From contig CAWGTU010000001.1 in NCBI GenBank assembly GCA_963825635.1, positions 1,054,001-1,118,000 on the forward strand: a stretch of DNA of 64,000 nt, in the 5' to 3' direction. This document shows positions 24,545 through 32,755 of the stretch, one piece after another. The DNA comes from JAOUEA01 sp963825635. Lineage in GTDB: Bacteria > Actinomycetota > UBA4738 > HRBIN12. Within the stretch, counting starts at the first letter, position 1. Each line of letters begins with the position of its first letter. The notes beneath the pieces were generated by a model that was not told where the DNA came from, ran no database searches, and saw only the letters and a list, made by a program, of their open reading frames with translations. Both the position numbers and the translations under genes were made by a program.

Positions 24545-25311
24545 CGGGTGAGCCACCCGCCGTCGACCGGCAGCTGCGCGCCGGTGATGAACGAGGCCTC
24601 GTCCGAGAGCAGGAACGACACCGCGGCCGCCACGTCCTCCGGCTCGCCGACGCGATCGACGAGCAGGCGCTGGGACATGAAGGCCCATGCCTCGGGCGAG
24701 CGGAGGTCGCCGCCGGGGATGAACGACGTGGCGATCGGGCCGGGCGCGACCGCGTTCACGCGGATCCGCCGATGCGACAGCTCGACCGCCAGCGCCTTCG
24801 TCAGCATCTTCACGCCGCCCTTCGACGCGTTGTAGTGCACCTGCGGGTGACCCGCCGACGACACGACCACCTCGGACTCGATCGTCGACATGTTCACGAT
24901 CGCGCCGCCGCCGGCGTCGCCGATCGCGGGGGCGAGCGCCCTGGTCACGACGTACATGCCCTTGAGGTTCGTGTCGAGCACGAGGTCCCACTCGTCCTCG
25001 TCGAGGTCGTCGAGCGCCGACATGCGCACGAGCCCCGCGTTGTTCACGAGGGAGTGCAGCGCCCCGAACGCCTCGAGCGCGGCGTCGCGTGCGGCGGCCG
25101 CCTGAGCCGGGACGCGCACGTCGAGTTCGATCGCGATGGCGCGGCCGTCGTCGCGCGCGATCTCCGCCACCGTCGCCTCCGCGGCGGCGAGCCGGACGTC
25201 GGCGACCGCGACGGCCGCTCCCTCGCGAGCGAGGCGCAGGGCGATCGCCTGCCCGATCCCCGAGCCACCCCCGGTCACGAACGCGGTCGTGCCTGCATGG
25301 TCGAAGCTCAC
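24541..25311 (-). CDS. SDR-family NAD(P)-dependent oxidoreductase
   Basis: 256 aa classical short-chain dehydrogenase. Rossmann glycine motif 'TGGGSGIGQAIAL' (~13-25), 'NNAGLVRMSALDD' (~89), catalytic Ser in 'NMSTIESEV' and YxxxK in 'VHYNASKGGVKML', then 'RVNAVAPGPIATSF' and the ending 'ITGAQLPVDGGWLTR'. It should interconvert an alcohol and a carbonyl in the cytoplasm. GTG 25311 overlaps the preceding SDR stop (GTGA), and its own stop overlaps the GS-like ATG (ATGA), so these three genes are translated as a unit. Confidence 0.9.
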   Translation of the reverse strand: MSFDHAGTTAFVTGGGSGIGQAIALRLAREGAAVAVADVRLAAAEATVAEIARDDGRAIAIELDVRVPAQAAAARDAALEAFGALHSLVNNAGLVRMSALDDLDEDEWDLVLDTNLKGMYVVTRALAPAIGDAGGGAIVNMSTIESEVVVSSAGHPQVHYNASKGGVKMLTKALAVELSHRRIRVNAVAPGPIATSFIPGGDLRSPEAWAFMSQRLLVDRVGEPEDVAAAVSFLLSDEASFITGAQLPVDGGWLTR

Positions 25312-26111
25312 GGCCCTCCTTCCCAGCCGTCGTCGAACGCGACCGAGGCCACGTCGACCGCCATGCCGCCGCCGTCGACGAGGAGGGTCGTGCCGTGAAC
25401 GTACGAGGCCTCGTCGCTCGCGAGGAACAGCGCGCAGGCGGCGACCTCACCCGGATCGGCCGCGCGTCGCAGCGGGACGAGGGCCGTGGCCCGCGCGTAG
25501 GCCTCCTCGAGCGTGCCCCCGTGCCCCTCGGCGAGGTCGGTCATCGCGTCGTCGCCCATCTGGGTGCGCACCCACCCGGGGCACAACGCGTTCACCCGCA
25601 CGCCGAGCGGTCCGCTGTCGACCGCGACCGCCTTCGTGAGCCCGATCAGGCCGGCCTTCGACGCGACGTAGGCGACGCTCGAGCTCGACGCGACGAAGCC
25701 CGAGATCGACGAGACGAGCACGATCGAGCCCTTCGCCTCCGTGAGCGCCGGCATCGCCGCGCGCACGAGGCGCATCGCGCCGGTGAGGTTCACGTCGAGG
25801 GTCGTGCGCCAGTCGTCGTCGGTGACGTCGGCCACCGAGCCGCCGAGGCCGACGCCAGCGTTCGCGACCACGATGTCGAGGCGGCCGAAGGCGCCGATCG
25901 CGGCGGCCACCACGGCGCCCGCATGAGCCGGGTCGACGACGTCGCCGGCGACCGCCAACCCGCCGGTGGCCTCGGCGACGGCGTGCAGCGGCTCCTCGCG
26001 ACGGCCGGTGACGACCACCATGGCTCCCTCGGATGCGAAGAGCGTGGCGGTGGCCGCTCCGATGCCGGTCCCCCCGCCGCTGATCACCGCCACCTTGTCT
26101 TCGAGCCGCAC
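25308..26111 (-). CDS. SDR-family NAD(P)-dependent oxidoreductase
   Basis: 267 aa, a second classical SDR, not a close copy of its neighbour. 'ISGGGTGIGAATATL' (~10-24), 'VANAGVGLGGSVAD' (Val instead of the usual Asn in NNAG), catalytic 'VSSISGF', 'VAYVASKAGLIGL' (YxxxK) and 'RVNALCPGWVRTQM' are present; the C-terminus 'LLVDGGGMAVDVASVAFDDG' is extended slightly. GTG 26111 is preceded by GGGAGGG at a good distance. The 30-nt gap to the GS-like gene upstream supports one operon. It likely catalyses one of two successive oxidations in the cluster's pathway (inference). Confidence 0.9.
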   Translation of the reverse strand: MRLEDKVAVISGGGTGIGAATATLFASEGAMVVVTGRREEPLHAVAEATGGLAVAGDVVDPAHAGAVVAAAIGAFGRLDIVVANAGVGLGGSVADVTDDDWRTTLDVNLTGAMRLVRAAMPALTEAKGSIVLVSSISGFVASSSSVAYVASKAGLIGLTKAVAVDSGPLGVRVNALCPGWVRTQMGDDAMTDLAEGHGGTLEEAYARATALVPLRRAADPGEVAACALFLASDEASYVHGTTLLVDGGGMAVDVASVAFDDGWEGGP

Positions 26112-26141
26112 TCGCCCTCCCGTCCGCGCCGAGCCCAGTCG

Positions 26142-27449
26142 TCAGTGGTAGGGCATGTAGTAGCGCAGCTCCCAGTCGCTCACGTCGGTCGTCGAGGTGT
26201 CCTCGACCGCCGCGACGTAGCGCTCCCACTCGCCGCGCTTCAAGATCGTGAAGGCCTCCACGAGCTCGGGGCCGATCGCCTGCACGAGCTGCTCGTCGGC
26301 GTTCAGCTCGTCCAACGCGACCGCGAGGTTCGCCGGGATGCGCACGTCGGTGTCGGGGTCCTCGCTCACCGGCTGCGGCGGCTTCAGCTCGAGCTCACCC
26401 TCGACGCCGAGTCGCGCGGCGTGCAGCACGGCGGCGCCGACGAGGTACGGGTTCGCGGCGGCGTCGGCGGTGCGCTGTTCCAAGCGCGTGTTCTCCCCGC
26501 GTGCCGGCGGCACGCGGACGGTGACGCTGCGGTCGTCGTGGCCCCAGTTCGCCCAGTACCCGTTCAGCATGTCGGGCTGCAGCCGCTTGTACGCGTTCAC
26601 GTGCGGGGCCAGGATCGCCGCCATGCCGGCATGGTGCTCCAGCACGCCGGCGATGCATCGGCGGGCGAGATCCGACAATCCATCGGGGTCGTTGGGGTCG
26701 TGGAACGCGTTCGAGCCGTCTTCGCGGCGGAAGCTGAAGTTCACGTGCATGCCGCTGCCGCCGCGATCGTTCATGGGACGGCCGATGAACGTCGCGAGCT
26801 TGCCGTGGTGCTCGGCGATCTCGCGGATCAGCAACCGGAACACGAACGCATCGTCGGCCGCCGGGATCGCGTCGCCGTAGCGGATGTTCACCTCGAACGC
26901 CGACTCGTCGTACTCGCTGCCCCAGCTCTCCACCGGGAACCCGCACTCGAGCGCCGTCGCGACCATCGTGTCGACGCACCCGGTGGGGTCGATCGAGGTG
27001 CCGGTGCCGTACACCCGGTGGCCCGGCAGGGACACGGGTCGCCAGCCGCCACCGCCGTCCGGTTCCATCAGGTAGAACTCGAGCTCGAACGAGATCTGCG
27101 GCTCGAGGCCGATCGCACGCCAGGCGTCGACCGCCTGTCGCAACACGTGTCGCGGGTCGATCGGGACGGGCTCGCCCTTGAACCGAGCATCGCCGATGCC
27201 GATCACGGTCTCGGGTTCCCACGAGTGCCGCAGCGAGTCGCGGTCGAGATGCACGTCGATGTCGGGCAGGCCCACATCGAACTGCGTCTTCGGCACGGGC
27301 AGGATCTCGCGGTCGTGCGTGAGTGGGTACACGCCGATGCAGAACGCGGCGTGACCGGACTCGGCGACGTCGCCGAAGAGGTATTTGCCTCGTTCCAACC
27401 CGTGGACGTCGGGGAAGAGCAGCCGTAGACGTTTGCCGTTCGTGTCCAT
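26142..27449 (-). CDS. Glutamine synthetase family protein (gamma-glutamyl ligase type)
   Basis: 435 aa, intact. N-terminal grasp 'RLRLLFPDVHGLERGKYLFG', first catalytic block 'QISFELEFYLMEPDGGG', 'ESWGSEYDESAFEVNIRYGD', 'NDRGGSGMHVNFSFRREDGS' (catalytic Glu/His), 'NAYKRLQPDMLNGYWANWGH' and 'RLEQRTADAAANPYLVGAAV'. The adenylylation-loop Tyr context of GlnA is not evident, and the protein groups by eye with the GS-like gamma-glutamyl-amine ligases. ATG 27449 sits after a G-rich ribosome site (GGGGGG); the longer frame to 27524 crosses the regulatory region. First gene of the six-gene leftward cluster. Confidence 0.85.
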   Translation of the reverse strand: MDTNGKRLRLLFPDVHGLERGKYLFGDVAESGHAAFCIGVYPLTHDREILPVPKTQFDVGLPDIDVHLDRDSLRHSWEPETVIGIGDARFKGEPVPIDPRHVLRQAVDAWRAIGLEPQISFELEFYLMEPDGGGGWRPVSLPGHRVYGTGTSIDPTGCVDTMVATALECGFPVESWGSEYDESAFEVNIRYGDAIPAADDAFVFRLLIREIAEHHGKLATFIGRPMNDRGGSGMHVNFSFRREDGSNAFHDPNDPDGLSDLARRCIAGVLEHHAGMAAILAPHVNAYKRLQPDMLNGYWANWGHDDRSVTVRVPPARGENTRLEQRTADAAANPYLVGAAVLHAARLGVEGELELKPPQPVSEDPDTDVRIPANLAVALDELNADEQLVQAIGPELVEAFTILKRGEWERYVAAVEDTSTTDVSDWELRYYMPYH

Positions 27450-27510
27450 GAACCCCCCTGGCGCGGTCAGGTGTGCACGGTATCGGCTGGGACCGAAGTT
27501 TGCGCGGCCC

Positions 27511-27560
27511 GGTCGTTCGGGCACAAAATACCCCCTTCCGGCCAGTGCGCGAGAAGGGGG
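27511..27560 (+). promoter_or_regulatory. Second copy of the 22-bp motif with adjacent inverted repeat
   Basis: GGTCGTTCGGG, two bases, CAAAATACC at 27511-27532, matching the site before the P450 gene at 20 of 22 positions. Directly after it is CCCCCTTC (27531-27538), 14 bases, GAAGGGGG (27553-27560). It lies in the 155-bp divergent gap between the GS-like gene (start 27449) and the gene at 27605, in the same orientation to its downstream gene as the other copy. Confidence 0.5.
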
Positions 27561-27604
27561 TCGAACGGCTGCGACCTCACCGAACCAGGGAGGAGCGACG
27601 AGCG

Positions 27605-28102
27605 ATGAGCGACGAGAAGCTGATCGAGGAAGCGCAGGGGTACCTCGGTGAGGGGGAGCAGGTGATCGCGGCCGGCATCTTCGAACCGCGCGGCACGTCA
27701 GGAGGCAGGGGAGGCTCGATGGGCGCCGGGCTGGCGACGGACAATCTCGTCGGCGAGCTCGTGGGTGCCGCAGCGTCCGTCGAAGCGGGGCGGGCGATGT
27801 CGCACGTCGACGGCGTGCCCCGCTGGACGATGCTGGCCGTCACCCCCACGACGCTCTACGCGATCGCGTGCGGCCAGCACGGTGTCGGGTGGCAGCCGCA
27901 GGAGACGTTCGCGACGTTCGATCGGTCGACCGCACGCTTCACGGTCCACGGCCGGGTGAACGTGCGCACGCTGTCCGTCGAGGATCCGGCGTCGGGTCAC
28001 AGCTACCAGTGGGAGGGCAACCGCATCGGGCCGGCGCACGCCAAGGCGGTGATCGAGGCCCTCGAGGCCGAGGAGGTCGCACCGCCGAAGGGCGAGGAGT
28101 GA
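27605..28102 (+). CDS. Hypothetical protein (165 aa)
   Basis: Not recognised. A soluble, slightly acidic protein: a helical start ('KLIEEAQGYLGEGEQVIAAG'), a Gly-rich segment ('RGTSGGRGGSMGAGLATDN'), then strands 'WTMLAVTPTTLYAIAC' and 'FATFDRSTARFTVHGRVNVR', and a helical end. The layout, with an agent helix followed by beta strands 'TPTTLYAI', resembles small PH-like or SHOCT-linked proteins, but no assignment is made. ATG 27605 follows GGGAGGAGCG, a good ribosome site. It overlaps the MetE-like gene by GTGA, so the two are coupled, and it stands directly behind the regulatory motif at 27511. Confidence 0.65.
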   Translation: MSDEKLIEEAQGYLGEGEQVIAAGIFEPRGTSGGRGGSMGAGLATDNLVGELVGAAASVEAGRAMSHVDGVPRWTMLAVTPTTLYAIACGQHGVGWQPQETFATFDRSTARFTVHGRVNVRTLSVEDPASGHSYQWEGNRIGPAHAKAVIEALEAEEVAPPKGEE

Positions 28103-29226
28103 CGGGGCGCTCTCGAGCGCGAGCCGAGGTCGTCGGCTCGCTGTTGCGACCGCCCGCGCTGCGCGCGGCGATCGAGGCGTTCTACGTGCCCGGCCACTCG
28201 GCTGCGCTCGACGAGGAACGCGTGAAGGACCGCACGGCGCTCCGGGAGGCCGAGGACGCCGCGATCCGCGAGGCGGTTCGACGTCAGCGAGACTGCGGCC
28301 TCGACGTGATCACCGACGGCGAGTTCCGGCGCTGGATGTTCATGAACTCGTTCTACGACGCGGTGAGCGGCGTTCGCACGGGCAAGACCGTCACGTTCCG
28401 CAACGACTGGGGCGAGGACGTCGAGCTGGCGGTCCACGAGATCGTCGCACCGCTCGAGGCGGTCGATTCGCCGGGCGCCCGCGAGGCGACGTTCATGCGC
28501 GAGGTCGCCGGCGACACGCCGTTCAAGGTCACGTTCCCGGCCGCGTCGATCTTCGCCCACCCGTTCACGAGCGTCGAGGGCGCCTACGAGAACGTCGACG
28601 CGTTCGTCGCGGCGGCGATCTCGATCGAGCGGGCGCTCGTGGCCGACGCGATCGACGCCGGTGCCCGATACGTGCAGTTCGACTTCCCCCTGTACCCGTA
28701 TCTGGTGGACCCGGCATGGATCGGTCGGTTCGAAGCGGCCGGCCACGATGTCGAGACCCTCGTCGATCGCGCGATCGACGCCGACGCCGCCGTACTCGAC
28801 GGCTTCCCAGACGACGTGACGGTGGGGCTGCACATCTGCCGCGGCAACTTCCGCTCGTCGTGGATGTGCGAGGGCTCGCTCGAGCCGGTCGCGGAGCGCG
28901 TCTTCGGCGAGCTCGGGTACGACACGTTCCTCGTGGAGTGGGACGACGAGGGTCGTGACGGTGGGTACGCGCCCGTGCGCCACCTCCGCGACGCAAGCGT
29001 GATGGTCATGGGGCTGATCAGCTCGAAGACGCCGGAACTCGAGGACGAGGACGACCTGGTCCGTCGCATGGAGGAGGCCGCCGACCATGCGGGTGGCATG
29101 GACCGGCTCGCGATCAGCCCGCAGTGCGGGTTCGCGAGCGTGATGCTCGGCAACGAGACGAACGAGGACGCGCAGTGGCGCAAGCTCGAGCTCGTGGGAA
29201 GGGTCGCCGACCGCCTCTGGTCGTGA
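28099..29226 (+). CDS. Cobalamin-independent methionine synthase (MetE C-terminal) family protein
   Basis: 375 aa, equivalent to the C-terminal catalytic barrel of MetE alone. 'AEVVGSLLRPPALRAAIEAF', 'QRDCGLDVITDGEFRRWMF', 'ARYVQFDFPLYPYL', 'TVGLHICRGNFRS' and 'LAISPQCGFAS' carry the zinc-ligand His, Cys and Cys positions. Such short proteins move methyl groups to or from sulfur compounds; some are methionine synthases fed by other donors, others act on unrelated thiols, so the exact reaction is not claimed. GTG 28099 overlaps the preceding stop (GTGA). Methyl-group chemistry also appears in the DmdA-like gene at 479. Confidence 0.83.
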   Translation: MTGRSRARAEVVGSLLRPPALRAAIEAFYVPGHSAALDEERVKDRTALREAEDAAIREAVRRQRDCGLDVITDGEFRRWMFMNSFYDAVSGVRTGKTVTFRNDWGEDVELAVHEIVAPLEAVDSPGAREATFMREVAGDTPFKVTFPAASIFAHPFTSVEGAYENVDAFVAAAISIERALVADAIDAGARYVQFDFPLYPYLVDPAWIGRFEAAGHDVETLVDRAIDADAAVLDGFPDDVTVGLHICRGNFRSSWMCEGSLEPVAERVFGELGYDTFLVEWDDEGRDGGYAPVRHLRDASVMVMGLISSKTPELEDEDDLVRRMEEAADHAGGMDRLAISPQCGFASVMLGNETNEDAQWRKLELVGRVADRLWS

Positions 29227-29232
29227 GGGCCG

Positions 29233-29376
29233 TCAGCGACGGGGGATGAACCGGCGGTCGTCGGGGTTCGTGACGTTCGAGACGTAGCTGTCGTGGCGCC
29301 CGGGCTCCCTCGCGAACCAGGCTTTGAGTCGTGCCCACACGCTCCGGCGTCGCTGCACGCCCCTGGAGTTGCCCAT
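29233..29376 (-). CDS. Small basic protein (47 aa)
   Basis: Starts at ATG 29376 and ends at 29233. Arg-rich, with 'QRRRSVWARLKAWFAREPGR' able to form an amphipathic helix, and a polar end 'NVTNPDDRRFIPRR'. No family recognised. TACGAT at 29383-29388 (minus strand) lies six bases before the ATG, the same leaderless arrangement as many neighbours, which is the main reason to accept it. It fills the space between the MetE-like gene (7 bp from its stop) and the divergent GATase gene. Confidence 0.45.
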   Translation of the reverse strand: MGNSRGVQRRRSVWARLKAWFAREPGRHDSYVSNVTNPDDRRFIPRR

Positions 29377-29413
29377 GGAGTCATCGTACGCCCGGTCGCT
29401 ATCGTTGGCGACG

Positions 29414-30076
29414 ATGCGTGTTCTGATCCTGAAGCCGCACGAGCTCGCCGATCCCGGTCTCGTGGGTGACGCGCTGCGAGCGAGGGGCGCCGATCTCCAC
29501 GAGCACGTGCTCGCCGATGCCGGCGCACCGCCACCGCTCGACGAGTTCGACGCAGTCGTCGTCATGGGCGCCCCGTGGTCGGTCTACGGGGACGAGGTTC
29601 GTGGATGGATCGGGCCGCTGCTGGAGCGGCTCCGGGAAGCCGTCGCCGGCGACGTGCCGGTGCTGGGTATCTGTTTCGGCGCCCAGGCGTTCGCCGAGGC
29701 CAACGGCGGGTGGGTGGCCCGCGCCCGTGACACCGAGGTCGGGCTCCACGCCGTCGAGAGCGACGCGCCGGACGTCGTCCCGCCCGGCCCATGGTTCATG
29801 TGGCACGGCGACACGTTCGGCCCGCCGCCGGGCGCGACCGTGCTCGCGGCCACCCCGAACGGTCCCCAGGCGTACACCCTCGGCCCGCACCTGCTCGTGC
29901 AGTTCCACCCGGAGGCTACCGCCGACATCGTGAACGCCTGGGTCGCATACGACGATGCAGACTTCCGCGCCGCCGGCGTCGACCCGACGGAGACGCTCGC
30001 GTCGTTGCGGACCGGCAAGGACGCGGCCCGCGATCGGGCACATCGGATGGTGGCCGCGTTCCTCGAAGGGGTCTAG
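29414..30076 (+). CDS. Class I glutamine amidotransferase-like protein
   Basis: 220 aa. The triad of class I GATases is visible: nucleophile in 'PVLGICFGAQAFAE' (~C88) and His-Glu in 'VQFHPEATADI' (~170). 'VVMGAPWSVYGDE' forms the oxyanion strand region. Stand-alone members of this type hydrolyse glutamine or gamma-glutamyl compounds, or supply ammonia to an unknown synthetase. A gamma-glutamyl hydrolase role would fit the gamma-glutamyl ligase-like genes nearby (inference). TATCGT (29400-29405), eight bases before ATG 29414, indicates a leaderless start. The stop shares the bases CTAG with the stop of the convergent gene. Confidence 0.82.
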   Translation: MRVLILKPHELADPGLVGDALRARGADLHEHVLADAGAPPPLDEFDAVVVMGAPWSVYGDEVRGWIGPLLERLREAVAGDVPVLGICFGAQAFAEANGGWVARARDTEVGLHAVESDAPDVVPPGPWFMWHGDTFGPPPGATVLAATPNGPQAYTLGPHLLVQFHPEATADIVNAWVAYDDADFRAAGVDPTETLASLRTGKDAARDRAHRMVAAFLEGV

Positions 30077-31083
30077 CAGATCAACCGTCGTCGGTCCCGA
30101 GGCCACGCCCGCAGGGCGAGCAGCTGCACGATGCCGCCGGCGTCGATCGCGGGCGTGCCGTCGTACGAGCCGATCCCGCCCGACGTGAACAGGCCGGCAT
30201 CGTCGCGGCCATCACGCCAGGCGCGCGAGAGATAGACGTCGAGGGCGCGGGCGAGCCCCGGCACACGCGAGCCGCCCGCGTCGAGGGCCAGCAGGTTGCG
30301 GAACCACACGGCGTTGAACGCCGGCGCATGCCGCCACGTGCGGTCCGCGTCGAATCGCCGGAGCGACGACTCGGCCGTGGCCTCGGCCTGCCGCAGGGCG
30401 ACCTCGTCACCCGACGTCCGGTGCAGCAGCAGGTGCGCCCCGACGGGCGCACCTTGGTTGTAGGTCCACAGCGTGTCGGTCACGCGTCCCCGTGCGTCGA
30501 CGTGGTCCGCGTAGAGGCTTCCGCGCGTTCGCATGGTCGCGTCGAGCCAAGCGATCGTGCGTCGCGCGAACGTCAGGGTCTCGTCCTCACCGTCGGCGAG
30601 GTGCAGCCGAAGGGCGAGCTGGGCCGCCGGCGCCGCCGAGCAGGTGTGTCGGGCGCGTCGTCCCTCGACCCAGCGCATGCCGCCGTCGGGGTCCTGCCCC
30701 TCGCGCACGAACCGGAAGACCTTCCTCGCGCGCCGCAGCCAGCGCGCCTCTCCCGTCTGCAGGTGCAGCTGCGCGAAGCCGAGGCCGATCCACGCGTTGT
30801 CGTCGTAGTACCTGCGGCGATCGCCGGGCGCGGGCAGATAGCCATCACCGGCTGCGTAGGGCCGGAGCCCGACCACGAGTCGCTCGACGTCGTCGTAGGC
30901 GCCGGTCAGCTCCGCGAGGTCGATCGCGGCCGCGAGCACCTGGCTGACCGGCCAGACGGGCGCGACCTTGCGGCGACCGGGGCGCTCTCGCACGATGAGC
31001 GAGCCGCGGTCGCCGGGGCGCAGGCAGGCGCGCGACAGCGACTCCCATGCCTGGAACGCCCGGTCCGCCCGAGAGGGCGCCAC
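30073..31083 (-). CDS. Glycoside hydrolase family 76-like (alpha/alpha-barrel) protein
   Basis: 336 aa. Repeated helix pairs of an (alpha/alpha)6 barrel: 'WPVSQVLAAAIDLAELTGAY', 'RRYYDDNAWIGLGFAQLHL' (the Asp-Asp pair that is catalytic in GH76 alpha-1,6-mannanases), 'GGMRWVEGR', 'CSAAPAAQLALRLHLA' and 'DTLWTYNQGAPVGAHLLLH'. No signal peptide is seen, so it may act inside the cell, unlike secreted mannanases; the sugar substrate is unknown. GTG 31083 starts 1 nt after the FAH stop, indicating one transcript. The 3' end overlaps that of the convergent GATase gene by 4 nt. Confidence 0.7.
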   Translation of the reverse strand: MAPSRADRAFQAWESLSRACLRPGDRGSLIVRERPGRRKVAPVWPVSQVLAAAIDLAELTGAYDDVERLVVGLRPYAAGDGYLPAPGDRRRYYDDNAWIGLGFAQLHLQTGEARWLRRARKVFRFVREGQDPDGGMRWVEGRRARHTCSAAPAAQLALRLHLADGEDETLTFARRTIAWLDATMRTRGSLYADHVDARGRVTDTLWTYNQGAPVGAHLLLHRTSGDEVALRQAEATAESSLRRFDADRTWRHAPAFNAVWFRNLLALDAGGSRVPGLARALDVYLSRAWRDGRDDAGLFTSGGIGSYDGTPAIDAGGIVQLLALRAWPRDRRRLIC

Positions 31084-31084
31084 G

Positions 31085-31930
31085 TCAGTCCTTCCGCGGG
31101 GGCCGGACGCCTCGGAACTCCCAGTCGCCGCCGAACGCGGTCGAGATCACTTCCTCGCTCTCGCTCGGCTGCGCGCCGACGTCGTCGCGCACGGGCACCG
31201 AGCCCTCGACGATCGTGTTCCGCAGCACGCCGAGGCCATCGACCTCGACCTCCACGACGTCGCCGGGCTGCACCGGGCGCGAGTTCGCGGGCGTGCCCGA
31301 GAGGATCACGTCGCCGGGCTCGAGCGTGATCGTGCGGGCGATGTCGGCGACGAGGTAGTGCATGTCCCAGATCATCTCGCCGGTGCTCCCGTCCTGGACG
31401 ACCTCGCCGTTCACGCGCGTCTGCAGCCGCTTGTCGTGGAAGTCCCATTCGGTCACGAGGCCGGGTCCGAGCGGGCAGAGCGAGTCCGAGCCCTTCACGC
31501 GCAACATCGAGCCGGCGTCGGTGTCACGGAAGTCGTGCAGCCCGTAGTCGTTGCCGATCGTGTAGCCCCGGATGTAGGCGTCGGCCTCGTCGGGCGCGAT
31601 GTGGCGGCAGCGCTCGCCGATCACGATGCCGATCTCGCCCTCGTAGTTCAGGAACCGGCAACGAGGCGGCCGCACGATCTCGCCCCCGTGCGCGTTCAGC
31701 GACGAGATCGGCTTGTGGAAGTAGGTGGGCGCCGCCCCGAGCGTCGCCTGGAACTCGGCGCGCCGGCTCTCGTAGTTCAGGTGCACGCAGACGACCTTCG
31801 TCGGGTCGACGGGCGGCAGGTGGATCGGGTCGTCGAGCGGCATCACCCGGCCGTCGGGCGCGACGAGCTCGTCGCCCTCGCGCGTGACGGTGGTCGGCAC
31901 GCCGTCGAGCAGGATGCGTCTCGTCTCCAT
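31085..31930 (-). CDS. Fumarylacetoacetate hydrolase family protein (HpaG-like)
   Basis: 281 aa. FAH-fold enzyme of the kind that decarboxylates, isomerises or hydrates keto acids from meta-cleavage of aromatics. Metal site: 'RFLNYEGEIGIVIGERCRHI' (ExE), the Asp in 'GYTIGNDYGLHDFRDTD', and 'KGSDSLCPLGPGLVTEWD'; the barrel ends with 'ITLEPGDVILSGTPANS' and 'VEVEVDGLG'. The 'SDSLCPLGP' loop recalls HpaG (2-hydroxyhepta-2,4-diene-1,7-dioate isomerase), which would fit HpaD/HpaE at 11-14 kb. ATG 31930 has TACGCT eight bases upstream (31939-31944), a leaderless pattern, and is divergent from the acetoacetate decarboxylase gene. Confidence 0.85.
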   Translation of the reverse strand: METRRILLDGVPTTVTREGDELVAPDGRVMPLDDPIHLPPVDPTKVVCVHLNYESRRAEFQATLGAAPTYFHKPISSLNAHGGEIVRPPRCRFLNYEGEIGIVIGERCRHIAPDEADAYIRGYTIGNDYGLHDFRDTDAGSMLRVKGSDSLCPLGPGLVTEWDFHDKRLQTRVNGEVVQDGSTGEMIWDMHYLVADIARTITLEPGDVILSGTPANSRPVQPGDVVEVEVDGLGVLRNTIVEGSVPVRDDVGAQPSESEEVISTAFGGDWEFRGVRPPRKD

Positions 31931-31977
31931 CGCGTCGAAGCGTACGATAGGCGCCGTGTCAGGAGCTGCGAGGGTTC

Positions 31978-32744
31978 ATGCTGCCACGCACGCCGCGGGG
32001 CCGCGCGTCGATCGTGCCGAGCCCGCCATGGCACTACTCGGGCGACGTGCTCACGATCGAGTACCGGACCGATCCTGCCAACGTGGCGGCCCTGCTGCCG
32101 GCCGGCGTCGATCTCGCACGCCGACGACCCCGGCGCCGTCGCGATCATCTGGGCCGACTGGCAGTCCTGCTCGGACGCGGGCGACGAACTGCTCGACCCC
32201 GTGCGTTCCCAGTACAAGGAGGCGTTCGTCGTCGTCCGGTGCACGCTACGCCGGCGAGACCTACTCCCGATGCGTGTTACATCTGGGTCGACAAGGACTT
32301 CGCCCTCGCCCGCGGCTGGTACCAGGGTTACCCGAAGAAGCTCGGCCAGATCTGGATGACGCGCCCCGTCGCGGTCGGGAAGGCGGGCCCGCGGCTCCAG
32401 CCGGGGGGTCGATTCGGCGCCACGCTCGCCGCGAACGATCGGCGCCTCGCCGAGGTGACGCTCACCCTCACCGGCGAGAGCGACACCGGCGGGTTCGTGA
32501 ACGCGCTGCCGATGCTGCACTCGCGGTACATGCCGAACATCGACCCGGCCGGTGCGGCACCGCTCGACGAGCTGGTGACGATGCGCTCGCGCGACGTCGA
32601 GCTCGGACCGGTCTACGTGGGCGAGCCGACGGTGACGCTCTTCGAGGCCCCCGCCGAGGAGCTCGCGGCGCTGGAGCCGATCGAGACGATCGCCGGCTAC
32701 TGGCGCCAGGTCGGCGCGACCTTCGCGGCGGCACCACCGTGTAG
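31978..32744 (+). pseudogene. Acetoacetate decarboxylase family gene with four frame changes
   Basis: The family sequence is complete but spread over three frames: 'PPWHYSGDVLTIEYRTDPAN' from ATG 31978; 'ADDPGAVAIIWADWQSCSDA' after a shift near 32116; 'YAGETYSRCV' after 32246; 'YIWVDKDFALARGWYQGYPK' after 32277; and the end 'ATFAGGTTV' with TAG 32742-32744 after a shift near 32726. The first three shifts are +1 (or -2), the last -1. The active protein would be about 254 aa and carry the catalytic lysine pair region 'GYPKKLGQIW'. Four indels in 770 bp, in an otherwise tidy region, suggest a decaying gene or a poorly resolved stretch of sequence. Confidence 0.75.
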
Positions 32745-32755
32745 CCTCGGGCGTC

